64,000 nucleotides of DNA from VXPQ01 sp965232485 (GTDB taxonomy: Bacteria > Bacteroidota > Rhodothermia > Rhodothermales > VXPQ01). Made by a program: the position numbers and the translations under genes. Under the pieces are notes generated by a model. The model saw nothing but the letters and a program-made list of their open reading frames with translations, was not told the origin of the DNA and did no database searches. Where the stretch lies: NCBI GenBank assembly GCA_965232485.1, contig OZ246975.1:1302001-1366000 (forward strand), given 5' to 3'. Shown piece after piece: positions 50,421 to 59,203 of this stretch (within the stretch, counting starts at the first letter, position 1; each line of letters opens with the position of its first letter).

Positions 50421-50691
50421 GGCGATCCCGGGAAGCGAGCAAAGCCGTCGAAACGTGGCTTGGGTTGCGCATTTTCACGCAACGTCGGGCCCGGCATTCT
50501 CCCGCGCGCTCATGGCCTGCCGCACGTTTACGTTGTGGGGCAATGCGCAACCAAAGCCCCTTCGCCACACCCAATCGAAGAAATAACCTAAATAATTAAG
50601 GATTGATTTTATATTGCCTTAATAATTTAAGGAGGCATTGATTAATTCCACTTCTTGCTGCTCTACTTGCTCATTTCCTCAAAACCGCATC
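50421..50691. other. Convergent intergenic region with AT-rich palindromes
   Basis: This 271-bp gap lies between the convergent ends of the T9SS cargo gene and rplQ. A weak hairpin (GTTGCG/CGCAAC near 50468-50487) could end the cargo transcript. From 50580 it turns AT-rich and contains two palindromes. Confidence 0.45.
50587..50632. promoter_or_regulatory. Two AT-rich palindromes, 30 bp apart
   Basis: CCTAAATAATTAAGG (50587-50601) and CCTTAATAATTTAAGG (50617-50632) are related palindromes with centres about 30 bp apart, close to three helical turns. They resemble CCTAAATAATTTAGG upstream of porQ. They lie between convergent genes, so they are not an obvious promoter; a protein-binding site or termination-related structure is possible. 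Confidence 0.35.
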
Positions 50692-51348
50692 TCAGGCGTT
50701 TTTCTTGTCGGCTTCCGGCGTGACGTCAGCGGCGTCGGAAACGTCAGACGGATCGGAAGAAGAGGCTTCCGGCGCAGACGATTCGGCCTCGCTGACCGCA
50801 TCGCTATCGTTCGTTGCTTCAACCGATTCCTCCGCAAGCACATCGGGCGCTCCTTCCGCATCCCCGGAAACGTCCACTGCCCCGGCCTCGCCAGCCTCCT
50901 GTTTTTCAGGCGAAGCCGATACGCCGCGCCGCCGGCCGCGCCGCGTCCGCCTGCTTTTCCCGGGTCCGGCGCTCACCGCCGCGTCCGACGCATTGTAATC
51001 CACCAGTTCGACAACGGCCATAGGCGCCGCATCCCCTGCGCGACGGCCAATTTTGACCACCCGCGTATACCCGCCTGGACGCTCGGCGATCTTTTCGGCC
51101 ACTTCGGTGAATAGCGTCGCGACAGACTGCTTGTCCCGCAGGCGCCGAAACACCTGCCGCCGATTATGCTGCGAATCGTCCTTGGCCCGGGTAAGAATAG
51201 GCTCAATGAACATGCGCAGCGCCTTGGCCCTGGGCGTCGTAGTGATCACGCGCTTGTGCGTAATCAAGGCATTGCTCAACGCGATGAGCGTAGCCTTGCG
51301 ATGGGATGCGTTGCGTCCCAGCTTATGTCGCTTTTTCTGGTGTCTCAT
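50692..51348 (-). CDS. rplQ: 50S ribosomal protein L17 with long acidic C-terminal tail
   Basis: The first about 120 residues are standard L17 (MRHQKKRHKLGRNASHRKAT, RVITTTPRAKALRMFIEP, RRAGDAAPMAVVELVDY). A short basic stretch (KSRRTRRGRRRG) follows, then about 80 residues rich in Ser, Glu, Ala and Asp. L17 is usually 115-130 residues, so the 218-residue length is unusual. It is the last gene of the alpha operon, 46 bp after rpoA. Confidence 0.95.
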   Translation of the reverse strand: MRHQKKRHKLGRNASHRKATLIALSNALITHKRVITTTPRAKALRMFIEPILTRAKDDSQHNRRQVFRRLRDKQSVATLFTEVAEKIAERPGGYTRVVKIGRRAGDAAPMAVVELVDYNASDAAVSAGPGKSRRTRRGRRRGVSASPEKQEAGEAGAVDVSGDAEGAPDVLAEESVEATNDSDAVSEAESSAPEASSSDPSDVSDAADVTPEADKKNA

Positions 51349-51394
51349 AATAGGCGGGTCTTAGTCAGGCCATAATCAGGCGACATGCGCCCGG

Positions 51395-52378
51395 TTACGC
51401 CTTTTCCTCGTGCTGGGCCTCGATCATCCCGAAATACAAACCCCGATCGTTCAGCACATGAACCAGCTCCTGCAACGATTTGCGTCCAAAGTTCCGGAAT
51501 TTCAACATTTCCGACTCCTCGCGGCTCACCAAGTCGCCTATATTCGTGATATTGGCGGCTTTCAGGCAGTTTTGCGCGCGCACAGACAGGTCCAGGTCTT
51601 CTACCGGCTGTCCAAGCAATTCCCGGATGCGCTGCGTTTCCGTATCTATGACTTCCGGCTTTTCGACAGGTATCACGGGTACGACATCCATCGAAATAAA
51701 CAGGTCTATGTGGTTCCGCAAAACGGTCGCGGCCTGCACCAAGGCGTCCTCTGCAGATATGGAGCCGTCCGTTTCGATATCTATCGCAAGGTATTCGTAG
51801 TCGATTTTCTGCCCGACGCGCGTCGGCTTGACCGAATACTTGACATTTCGGATGGGCGTAAAGATCGCGTCCATGGCAATCACGCCAATCGGATCGTCGA
51901 CGCGCTTGTTCTCGTCGGCGGGAACATAGCCTCTGCCGCGCTCAATGCGCAATTCGATATTCAGTGCAACATGGTCGTCAAGGGTAGCAATGTGATGATC
52001 CGTGTTGAGTACTTCGTAATCATTCGTGGCGGCGCCAATATCCCCGGCGGTAAATATGCCCGGCCCCTTGACCACAAGATGAATGCTGCCCTCTTCCGTC
52101 TCTTCGGTTGCGCGAAAGCGCACCTCTTTGAGATTCAGGATAATATCGGCGACGTCTTCGGTTACGCCCTTGATCGTTGAGAATTCATGCTGCACGCCGT
52201 CGACCCGCACCCCCGTGATGGCAAAACCGCCAAGCGACGACAAAAGCACGCGCCGCAACGCATTTCCGATCGTTACGCCGTATCCGCGTTCAAGAGGCTG
52301 TAACGAAAATCTCCCGGAAAATTCCGACGCGTTTTCAATCTGAATGCCCTCTGGCATGTGAATCGCATAATGGCTCAT
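51395..52378 (-). CDS. rpoA: RNA polymerase alpha subunit
   Basis: The 327-residue protein has the N-terminal assembly domain (LQPLERGYGVTIGNALRRVL) and the C-terminal domain (SVRAQNCLKAANITNIGDLV, FGRKSLQELVHVL). The start ATG 52378 gives the family length. It lies between rpsD and rplQ as usual. Confidence 0.97.
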   Translation of the reverse strand: MSHYAIHMPEGIQIENASEFSGRFSLQPLERGYGVTIGNALRRVLLSSLGGFAITGVRVDGVQHEFSTIKGVTEDVADIILNLKEVRFRATEETEEGSIHLVVKGPGIFTAGDIGAATNDYEVLNTDHHIATLDDHVALNIELRIERGRGYVPADENKRVDDPIGVIAMDAIFTPIRNVKYSVKPTRVGQKIDYEYLAIDIETDGSISAEDALVQAATVLRNHIDLFISMDVVPVIPVEKPEVIDTETQRIRELLGQPVEDLDLSVRAQNCLKAANITNIGDLVSREESEMLKFRNFGRKSLQELVHVLNDRGLYFGMIEAQHEEKA

Positions 52379-52458
52379 GGTTTCTCAATCAGTCAAAGTC
52401 TTTCGAAAGGGGAAGGGTAGACGTCGCAACAGGCAGGTTGGCCCACATCGTCCAGCAA

Positions 52459-53061
52459 CTATTTCGAGTACAACTCGACAATGAGTTGCTCGCGAATATT
52501 TTCCGGAATGTCTTCCCGGGCCGGCATATCCAGCATCTTGCCTCGGAGATTGCCGCGATCCGCCTCAAGCCAGGCGAATGTCCGGCGACTCTGCAAAGCC
52601 GATTCTACGATCGGGCGCAGGGAGCGGCTTCGCGGGCGAACCGCAACGATATCTCCCGGGCGCAACTGCGCCGAAGGAACATCGACAATCCGGTCGTTCA
52701 CCATGATATGGCCATGGTTCACCAATTGGCGGGCTTGCCGCCTCGTACGCGCAAAACCAAGCCGGAACACCGTATTGTCCAGCCTGGCCTCCAGAAATTT
52801 CAGCAGGTTCTCGCCCGTGACGCCTCTTTTGCGGGACGCCTTCTCGAAAAGGTTGCGGAACTGGCGTTCCTGAAGACCATAGGTATGCCGCGCTTTTTGT
52901 TTTTCCTTGAGCTGAACGGCGTACTCGCTATCCCTGGACCGACGATTCTGTCCGTGCTGGCCAGGCGGATACGCCTTGCGCTCAAGCGCCTTGCTCGGAC
53001 CAAAAATGGGTTCCTTGAAGCGCCGGGCGATTTTCTGTTTGGGGCCTCTGTATCGAGCCAT
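52459..53061 (-). CDS. rpsD: 30S ribosomal protein S4 (Cys-free form)
   Basis: The 200-residue protein has MARYRGPKQKIARRF, the S4 RNA-binding domain (RLDNTVFRLGFARTRRQARQ, VNHGHIMVNDRIVD) and no N-terminal CxxC zinc motif. It is a primary 16S rRNA binder and often represses the alpha operon. Confidence 0.96.
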   Translation of the reverse strand: MARYRGPKQKIARRFKEPIFGPSKALERKAYPPGQHGQNRRSRDSEYAVQLKEKQKARHTYGLQERQFRNLFEKASRKRGVTGENLLKFLEARLDNTVFRLGFARTRRQARQLVNHGHIMVNDRIVDVPSAQLRPGDIVAVRPRSRSLRPIVESALQSRRTFAWLEADRGNLRGKMLDMPAREDIPENIREQLIVELYSK

Positions 53062-53114
53062 GTATCGCTATTGGGTATGCTGACTTGCTGCTATCTTTGC
53101 CCGAACGGCGCTCG

Positions 53115-53525
53115 TTATACGCGGCGGCGTTTCGGGGAACGACAGCCATTGTGAGGAATGGGCGTTACGTCCCGGATGGAAGAAATATCGAGCCCGGCTC
53201 CGGCAAGCGCCCGAATGGCCGATTCTCGTCCCGAACCAGGTCCTTTCACATATACGTCCACGCGCCGCAAACCGAGGCCATGCGCCTCTTCCGCCGCGGT
53301 CATAGCCGCTACCTGGGCCGCATACGGCGTATTCTTGCGGCTGCCCCTGAAACCCATTTTCCCGGAACTGGCCCACGATATAACATTTCCGTACTGGTCC
53401 GTCAGCGTCACGATCACGTTATTGAACGTGGCCTTGATGTGCGCTTGCCCATTGGCTTCGACAATGACGTTGCGTTTGCGCGACGAGCGCCCGGAACGTC
53501 CTGATTTTTGCTGCTTTTTCGCCAT
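53115..53525 (-). CDS. rpsK: 30S ribosomal protein S11
   Basis: The 136-residue protein shows AHIKATFNNVIVTLTDQYGN, SWASSGKMGFRGSRK and the C-terminal DVTPIPHNGCRSPKRRRV, all diagnostic of S11. Confidence 0.97.
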   Translation of the reverse strand: MAKKQQKSGRSGRSSRKRNVIVEANGQAHIKATFNNVIVTLTDQYGNVISWASSGKMGFRGSRKNTPYAAQVAAMTAAEEAHGLGLRRVDVYVKGPGSGRESAIRALAGAGLDISSIRDVTPIPHNGCRSPKRRRV

Positions 53526-53575
53526 ATAACGTTACAGGTACAAGGACTGAATTGCGAGGAAGCGAGAGCGAGCGA

Positions 53576-53956
53576 TTACTTCCGCGGAGCCTTCTTCTTG
53601 CCGGCCACGGTCTTCCGGCGGCCCTTGCGCGTACGGGCGTTCGTGCGCGTGCGTTGTCCGCGCACGGGCAATCCCCGGCGATGCCGAAGCCCCCGGTAGC
53701 AACCGATGTCCATCAATCGCTTGATGCTCATCTGCACTTCCGAACGCAACTGCCCCTCGACAAGGTACTCGTCTTCAATGAGGCGGCGGACGCTTCGAGT
53801 CTGCTCTTCTGTCCAGTCGTTCGGGTGCGCATCGTACTTGACGCCGATGCGGTCAAGAATTTCGCGGGCGCGAGAACGCCCGATCCCGAAAATCGAGGAC
53901 AAAGCGATTTCTCCGCGTTTATGCGGAGGTACGTCCACTCCGGCTATTCGAGGCAT
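53576..53956 (-). CDS. rpsM: 30S ribosomal protein S13
   Basis: The 126-residue protein begins MPRIAGVDVPPHKRGEIALS and contains YRGLRHRRGLPVRGQRTRTN, diagnostic of S13 at the subunit interface. The Lys/Arg-rich tail is typical. Confidence 0.97.
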   Translation of the reverse strand: MPRIAGVDVPPHKRGEIALSSIFGIGRSRAREILDRIGVKYDAHPNDWTEEQTRSVRRLIEDEYLVEGQLRSEVQMSIKRLMDIGCYRGLRHRRGLPVRGQRTRTNARTRKGRRKTVAGKKKAPRK

Positions 53957-54017
53957 AGAATTTCAGGTCTTCCCGACAGCGGTCATTCGAAAACGCAGCG
54001 CCAACGCCGCAAGGGCA

Positions 54018-54134
54018 TTAACCCTGTCGTTGCTTGTGCTTCGGGTTCTTTTTGTTAATGACGTAAATGCGGCCTTTGCGACGCACGATCTTGTCGTCGG
54101 AACTCCGCTTTTTGACGCTGGCGCGAACTTTCAT
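54018..54134 (-). CDS. rpmJ: 50S ribosomal protein L36 (zinc-less form)
   Basis: This 38-residue gene reads MKVRASVKKRSSDDKIVRRK and ends KKNPKHKQRQG. The four zinc ligands of the C+ form are absent except the terminal His region; CxxC is replaced by Ser-Ser-Asp-Asp. The ATG at 54134 is 44 bp from the map stop, and infA is not present between them. Confidence 0.95.
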   Translation of the reverse strand: MKVRASVKKRSSDDKIVRRKGRIYVINKKNPKHKQRQG

Positions 54135-54177
54135 AGGTTCGTTTGGTCTCGTTCACGAAAAATACAGGGTATAGCCG

Positions 54178-55023
54178 TTAAATAACGCCTATAGGCTGCT
54201 CAGGTTCATAAATTTTGTATGCAGGCAGCGATTCGAGAGCGGCCCCGGGCACGGCTTCGATATAGGCGAAAGTGCTCAGCACTTCGGCCCTGTCGGAATG
54301 CACGGCCACCATGTGCTCGTAATGCGCGGCAGGCTTCCTGTCCGCAGTGCGAACCGTCCAACCGTCCGCGTCCACTTCGATCCGGGCGGTCCCAAGAGTA
54401 ATCATGGGTTCGATGCATAACGTCATGCCGCGAATAAGACGAGGTCCGGTGCCTGGTTCGCCGACATTGGGGACATTGGGTTTTTCGTGCAATTTCTTGC
54501 CGATCCCGTGGCCCACGAGTTCCCGCACGACGCCGTATCCCCTGCTTTCGCAATGCTCCTGGACAGCAAACGAAATATCTCCAACGCGCCGCCCCGTCGT
54601 AGCCTGCGCAATGCCCTGCTGCAAAGCCCCGTATGTCGCTTCGCACAAAGCGCGCTTTTCTGCGGATATTTCTCCGACGGGAAAGGTGTAGGCGCTATCG
54701 CCGTAATACCCGTTGAGCCGCACGCCGCAATCCACCGACAGCAAGTCGCCTTCCTGAAGCGGCGCGTCGTTCGGAATGCCATGCACCACCGTGTCGTTTA
54801 CGGACGCGCACAGCGTACCGGGAAAAATCAGGGGACCCACGCAATACCCCTTGAACGCCGGCTCGGCGCCGCGCGCTCGGATGAAGTCCTCCGCGACGCG
54901 ATCCAGGAAGCGCGTCGTGACGCCCGGCGCAATGTGCCGCGCAACCTCCCCAAGCGTCTCCCCGACAAGGTCCGCGCTTTCCCGGAGACGGTCTATTTTG
55001 TATCCGCTTTTCGACAAAGGCAT
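54178..55023 (-). CDS. map: Methionine aminopeptidase type I
   Basis: The 281-residue enzyme has the pita-bread metal ligands: VVHGIPNDAPLQEGD and VDCGVRLNGYYGDSAYTF (two Asp), VGHGIGKKLHE (His), CIEPMITLG (Glu) and a C-terminal Glu region (EHMVAVHSDRAEVLS). ATG 55023 is used; TTG 55044 is in frame. A short C-terminal extension (IYEPEQPIGVI) is present. It follows secY by about 46 bp. Confidence 0.95.
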   Translation of the reverse strand: MPLSKSGYKIDRLRESADLVGETLGEVARHIAPGVTTRFLDRVAEDFIRARGAEPAFKGYCVGPLIFPGTLCASVNDTVVHGIPNDAPLQEGDLLSVDCGVRLNGYYGDSAYTFPVGEISAEKRALCEATYGALQQGIAQATTGRRVGDISFAVQEHCESRGYGVVRELVGHGIGKKLHEKPNVPNVGEPGTGPRLIRGMTLCIEPMITLGTARIEVDADGWTVRTADRKPAAHYEHMVAVHSDRAEVLSTFAYIEAVPGAALESLPAYKIYEPEQPIGVI

Positions 55024-55069
55024 GGGTTGAAAAAGCAACGTCAAGAGCGCCGGCCATCAGCTGCCGCCA

Positions 55070-56386
55070 TTACATATGCCGGCCGCGCACGCGCCCGCTT
55101 TTCATGAAGCCATCGTAATGGCGCATGAGCAAATGGCTTTCGATCTGCTGAAGCGTATCCAGCGTCACCTGCACAAGAATCAACAAGCTCGTTCCCCCGA
55201 AAAACGCGGCGAAACCGGGCGAAACGCCTGCCTGCATGGCGAAGGCGGGGAGAATCGCCACCAGTCCGAGGAAAATCGACCCGGGCAGGGTGATTTTCGT
55301 CAGAATGTTGTCGATGAATTCGCTGGTTTGCTTGCCCGGCCGAATCCCGGGGATAAATCCGCCCTGCCGCTTCATAGTGTCGGCCATTTCCCGCGGGTTC
55401 ACGGCGATAGCGGTATAGAAGTAGGTAAAGAATACGCAGATCACAAAAAACACGGTCGAGTATCCCCAGCCGGAAATGTCCGAGAACCAGCGTCCGAATT
55501 CGACCATGAACGCGCTGTCGGGAAAGAACGAAGCCACCGTCGCCGGAACGAACATGATGGACTGCGCAAAGATAATGGGCATGACGCCCGCTGCATTAAC
55601 GCGAAGCGGAAGGTACTGGGTGGCGCCGCCATATACTTTGCGTCCCACGACGCGCTTCGCATACTGCACCGGAATACGGCGCGTGCCTTGCGAAACCAGC
55701 ACGACGCCCAGCGTCACCAGCGCCCATATGCCGATCTCCATCAGGAAAATGAAGAGATTGCCCGTGAGCGTGAACTCATTGAACAGCGCATTGGGCAAAA
55801 AGGCGATGATCCCGATCATAATGACGATGGAGATGCCGTTCCCGATGCCATTTTCCGTAATGCGCTCGCCAAGCCACATCACGAAGACGGTGCCTGCGGT
55901 CAGCACGATCACCGTCGAGATCATGAAAAACGTGGAGTTAATGACGATAGCCTGCCCGGTGGCCCCGTATTGCAGGTTGATCGCATACCCGATAGACTGA
56001 AACGCGGTAATGCCTACGGTGCCGTACCGCGTAAGCTGGGTAATCTTGCGACGGCCTTCTTCGCCTTCGCGCTGAAGCTTCTGGAAGTACGGAACCACCG
56101 CGCCCAGGAGCTGAATGATAATGGAGGCGGTGATGTACGGCATGATGCCGAGCGCGAAAATGCCGGCTTGGCTAAAGGCCCCTCCCACGAACATGTCCAG
56201 AAAACCGAAAATGTCGTTCGGATTTCCCTGCGCATTGACGTCCGCCAGAACACTGGCGTTCACCCCGGGAAGGGTCACGTAGGCCCCCAGTCGATACACG
56301 AGGAGCAACCCGATCGTGTACAGAATCCGGCGGCGGAGCTCCTCTATCTTCCAGATGTTGCGTACGTTCTCGGCGATGCTTGCCAT
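55070..56386 (-). CDS. secY: Protein translocase subunit SecY
   Basis: The 438-residue protein has ten membrane helices and SecY signatures: LLVYRLGAYVTLPGV, FALGIMPYITASIIIQLL, GTRRIPVQYAKRVVGRK, and ADTMKRQGGFIPGIRPG. It forms the Sec channel used by all exported proteins in this window. It lies between rplO and map. Confidence 0.97.
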   Translation of the reverse strand: MASIAENVRNIWKIEELRRRILYTIGLLLVYRLGAYVTLPGVNASVLADVNAQGNPNDIFGFLDMFVGGAFSQAGIFALGIMPYITASIIIQLLGAVVPYFQKLQREGEEGRRKITQLTRYGTVGITAFQSIGYAINLQYGATGQAIVINSTFFMISTVIVLTAGTVFVMWLGERITENGIGNGISIVIMIGIIAFLPNALFNEFTLTGNLFIFLMEIGIWALVTLGVVLVSQGTRRIPVQYAKRVVGRKVYGGATQYLPLRVNAAGVMPIIFAQSIMFVPATVASFFPDSAFMVEFGRWFSDISGWGYSTVFFVICVFFTYFYTAIAVNPREMADTMKRQGGFIPGIRPGKQTSEFIDNILTKITLPGSIFLGLVAILPAFAMQAGVSPGFAAFFGGTSLLILVQVTLDTLQQIESHLLMRHYDGFMKSGRVRGRHM

Positions 56387-56425
56387 AATGAAATGCTGGG
56401 TGAAAAGTCGTTTCCGATCCGTACG

Positions 56426-56887
56426 TTAGCCAAGCACGGTGGCCTTGCCGCCCGCCGCTTCGATCTTGTGCTTCGCCGAAGCGCTGAACGCATGCGCGGT
56501 AACCGAAAGGCCTTGCGGCGCTTCGCCGTCGCCAAGAATTTTAATCCGGTCGGCCTTGCGCGCCGCGCCAGCGGCCACAAGCGCTTCAGGCGTAACCTCC
56601 GCCGCGCCATCAATGCGCCCTTCCTCCGCGAGGCGGGCGATCCAGGACAAGTTGACCGGGCGATATTCGACGCGGAACCGGTTCCGGAATCCGAATTTGG
56701 GCACGCGCCGCTGGAGCGGCATCTGGCCGCCCTCGAACCATGCGGGGATGCGGGCGCCCGCGCGGCTCTTTTGCCCTTTCGTCCCCTTGGTGGAACTGTG
56801 GCCGCCCTTGCCCGAACCTGCGCCGCGGGCGATGCGCCTCCTCTTTCGGGTAGCGCCCTTAACCGGTTTCAGATTGCTGAGGTCCAT
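56426..56887 (-). CDS. rplO: 50S ribosomal protein L15
   Basis: The 153-residue protein reads MDLSNLKPVKGATRKRRR, GAGSGKGGHSSTKGTKGQKS and ends with the beta region HKIEAAGGKATVLG, typical of L15. It stands between rpmD and secY. Confidence 0.96.
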   Translation of the reverse strand: MDLSNLKPVKGATRKRRRIARGAGSGKGGHSSTKGTKGQKSRAGARIPAWFEGGQMPLQRRVPKFGFRNRFRVEYRPVNLSWIARLAEEGRIDGAAEVTPEALVAAGAARKADRIKILGDGEAPQGLSVTAHAFSASAKHKIEAAGGKATVLG

Positions 56888-56958
56888 AATGTATCTCGAC
56901 TGAATGTTCCTTCCCGGCCAAAACGCCAGGGAAAGCAGAACGCCTGAGGTCTAATGAG

Positions 56959-57141
56959 TCAGGCTTCGGTAACGGTAACAAGATGCCGAACCTTGTCGAT
57001 CATCCCGCGCAGTTGCGGAGAGTCCTTGTGTTCGACGCGCTGGCGCATCCGCCGAATGCCAAGCGCCTCAAGAGTGCGCACGGTGCGCTTCGGCGAACCG
57101 ATTGCAGATTTTGTCTGGGTTACGATAAGTTTGCTTGCCAT
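56959..57141 (-). CDS. rpmD: 50S ribosomal protein L30
   Basis: The 60-residue protein reads MASKLIVTQTKSAIGSPKRT and LGIRRMRQRVEHKDSPQLRG, diagnostic of L30. ATG 57141 is chosen; ATG 57153 would add four residues. It follows rpsE in the spc order. Confidence 0.95.
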   Translation of the reverse strand: MASKLIVTQTKSAIGSPKRTVRTLEALGIRRMRQRVEHKDSPQLRGMIDKVRHLVTVTEA

Positions 57142-57188
57142 GTCCTTGTCCATCTATTCGGGCCTCGCGGCGAAAAACCGGCGGTCGT

Positions 57189-57713
57189 TTATCCCTCGAA
57201 CACTCTTTTGAGCGAAATACCGCGGCGTTTGGCTACTTCCATCGGGTCCTCGATCTTTTCCAGCGCCTGCATGGTGGCGGAAACCTGATTATGCGGATTG
57301 CTGGATCCCAGCGACTTGGAAAGAATATCCCGAACGCCGGCGCATTCCAGCACGGCCCGCACGCCTCCCCCGGCGATCACGCCCGTTCCGGGCGCGGCGG
57401 GTTTCAGCAACACTTTGCCGGCGTCCTGCCGCCCCACAACGGGATGGGGTATCGTGTTGTCCTTGAGCCGAACGCGAACAAGGTTCTTCTTCGCATCTTC
57501 CGTGCCCTTTGAAATAGCGTCGGAGACCTCGTTCGCCTTGCCGAGACCAGCGCCTACCGTCCCCTTCCCGTCGCCTACCACCACGACGGCGTTGAACGAA
57601 AAACGGCGACCGCCCTTGACGACCTTCGCCACGCGGGAAACGGCTACAAGCCGTTCCTGCCAATCCTGACCCTCTGCCGCTTCGCGGCGGCGTTGCTCCT
57701 TTCGTGCTGCCAT
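57189..57713 (-). CDS. rpsE: 30S ribosomal protein S5
   Basis: The 174-residue protein has the dsRBD-like N-terminal domain (RLVAVSRVAKVVKGGRRFSF, NAVVVVGDGKGTVGAGLGKA) and the C-terminal domain with AGGGVRAVLECAGV and SKSLGSSNPHN. S5 supports decoding fidelity. Confidence 0.97.
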   Translation of the reverse strand: MAARKEQRRREAAEGQDWQERLVAVSRVAKVVKGGRRFSFNAVVVVGDGKGTVGAGLGKANEVSDAISKGTEDAKKNLVRVRLKDNTIPHPVVGRQDAGKVLLKPAAPGTGVIAGGGVRAVLECAGVRDILSKSLGSSNPHNQVSATMQALEKIEDPMEVAKRRGISLKRVFEG

Positions 57714-57754
57714 GCGAAATATGAATACGTGTGCTATTGTCTTGCGAGAAACTA

Positions 57755-58108
57755 CTACAGTTGCAATCCTCCTTCGCGCGCGCCGTTCGCCAAAGCGCGT
57801 ACGCGCCCGTGATACCGATAACCGTTCCGGTCGAATACAACCTGTTCAATGCCCTGCTCGCGCGCCCGCCGGGCGATACGCGCGCCAACCGCCTTGCTAA
57901 CCTCAATGGGCGTATCCCCGGCCACGTCGGACTCCTTGCTTGAAGCCGCCGCCAGCGTAACGCCCGCGCGGTCGTCAATCAGTTGCACGTAGATGTACTT
58001 GTTCGAACGAAACACGGAAAGGCGCGGGCGCAACGCCGTGCCAGTCACCTTCGCGCGCATGCCGCGCTTTACGCGACGTTTCCGTTCCTGTTTTTTGTGC
58101 GACGCCAT
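57755..58108 (-). CDS. rplR: 50S ribosomal protein L18
   Basis: The 117-residue protein contains RPRLSVFRSNKYIYVQLIDD, VGARIARRAREQGIEQVVFD and YHGRVRALANGAREGGLQL, the 5S rRNA-binding L18 pattern. Confidence 0.96.
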   Translation of the reverse strand: MASHKKQERKRRVKRGMRAKVTGTALRPRLSVFRSNKYIYVQLIDDRAGVTLAAASSKESDVAGDTPIEVSKAVGARIARRAREQGIEQVVFDRNGYRYHGRVRALANGAREGGLQL

Positions 58109-58159
58109 AATACCTGTCCGATACGCAAAAGATGCTGATCGTTGAAAAGGAGGTGCGAA

Positions 58160-58714
58160 TTACCGGGCCGCGGTCTTTCCGGCCTTGCGGCGAACGTATT
58201 CGCCCACATAGCGAATGCCTTTGCCCTTGTACGGCTCCGGAGGACGGAGCGCCCGAATCTTTGCGGCGACTTGCCCGACGATTTGCTTGTCAATCCCTTC
58301 GATCGTAACAATCGTGTTCTGGCCCCGTTGGGCCTCGACGCTAACGGAGACGGCGACCGGCGGCACGAAATAAATCGGGTGCGAAAAGCCCAGGGCCAGT
58401 TCAAGGACGCCATTGTTCACCGCAGCCCGGTACCCGACGCCAATCACTTCCAGTTGTTTTCGATACCCTTTCGTAACCCCCTCCACCGCATTGCCGATCA
58501 GCGAACAATACAATCCGTGCATCGCCCTGTAACGCTTCTGTTCGTCGGAGCGGCGGACCGAAATCACGCCCTCCTCGTGCGTCACCAGAATTTCGGGCGC
58601 AACCTGCACGGACAATTCCCCTTTGGGGCCCTTGACCGTCACGAGATTATGCGCCGAGACGTCCACGGATACGCCGTCGCCGACGTCAATAGGTCTGCTG
58701 CCTATGCGAGACAT
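58160..58714 (-). CDS. rplF: 50S ribosomal protein L6
   Basis: The 184-residue protein begins MSRIGSRPIDVGDGVSVDV and shows the two L6 domains, ending PPEPYKGKGIRYVGEYVRRK. Length and order are standard. Confidence 0.97.
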   Translation of the reverse strand: MSRIGSRPIDVGDGVSVDVSAHNLVTVKGPKGELSVQVAPEILVTHEEGVISVRRSDEQKRYRAMHGLYCSLIGNAVEGVTKGYRKQLEVIGVGYRAAVNNGVLELALGFSHPIYFVPPVAVSVSVEAQRGQNTIVTIEGIDKQIVGQVAAKIRALRPPEPYKGKGIRYVGEYVRRKAGKTAAR

Positions 58715-58780
58715 GTTGCTTTTCCTTGGAGGTTCACGGTTAACCGGGCGAAACTGCCGCAGCAGCGGGACCCATTAAAA

Positions 58781-59182
58781 TCAATAGAGATACGCGAGCA
58801 CCTCGCCGCCAATGCGGGCCTTGCGAGCCTCTTTGTCGGTCATCACGCCGCGCGACGTGGACAGGATGGCGATCCCCAATCCGTTCATCACGCGCGGCAG
58901 TTCATGGGCGCCCACATACCGTCGCAAACCCGGCGTGGACACCCGCTTCATCATGCGAATGACCGGAACGCCCTGCCCATCGTACTTCAGACGGACTCGC
59001 AGGAATCCCTGCTTGCCGTCGTCCACATTGACGTAGCTGCGGATATAGCCTTTATCCAGCAATATCTGCGTGATGGCTCGCTTTTGTTTCGAGGCAGGTA
59101 TATCCACGTATTTGCGTCCGGCCTGCTGGCCGTTGCGAATGCGCGTCAGATAATCTGCAACCGGGTCTGTTATGCCACTCAT
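58781..59182 (-). CDS. rpsH: 30S ribosomal protein S8
   Basis: The 133-residue protein starts MSGITDPVADYLTRIRNGQQ and ends STSRGVMTDKEARKARIGGE plus VLAYLY, diagnostic of S8, which binds 16S rRNA and often represses the spc operon. Confidence 0.97.
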   Translation of the reverse strand: MSGITDPVADYLTRIRNGQQAGRKYVDIPASKQKRAITQILLDKGYIRSYVNVDDGKQGFLRVRLKYDGQGVPVIRMMKRVSTPGLRRYVGAHELPRVMNGLGIAILSTSRGVMTDKEARKARIGGEVLAYLY

Positions 59183-59203
59183 ATCGTCTTGAATCGAAAA
59201 ACG

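Noticed and set aside
54135..54177. infA between map and rpmJ
   Set aside because: Only 43 bp are available and no IF-1-like frame is present.
55076..56947. 623-codon plus-strand ORF across secY and rplO
   Set aside because: It is antisense to two universal genes and has no recognisable domain.
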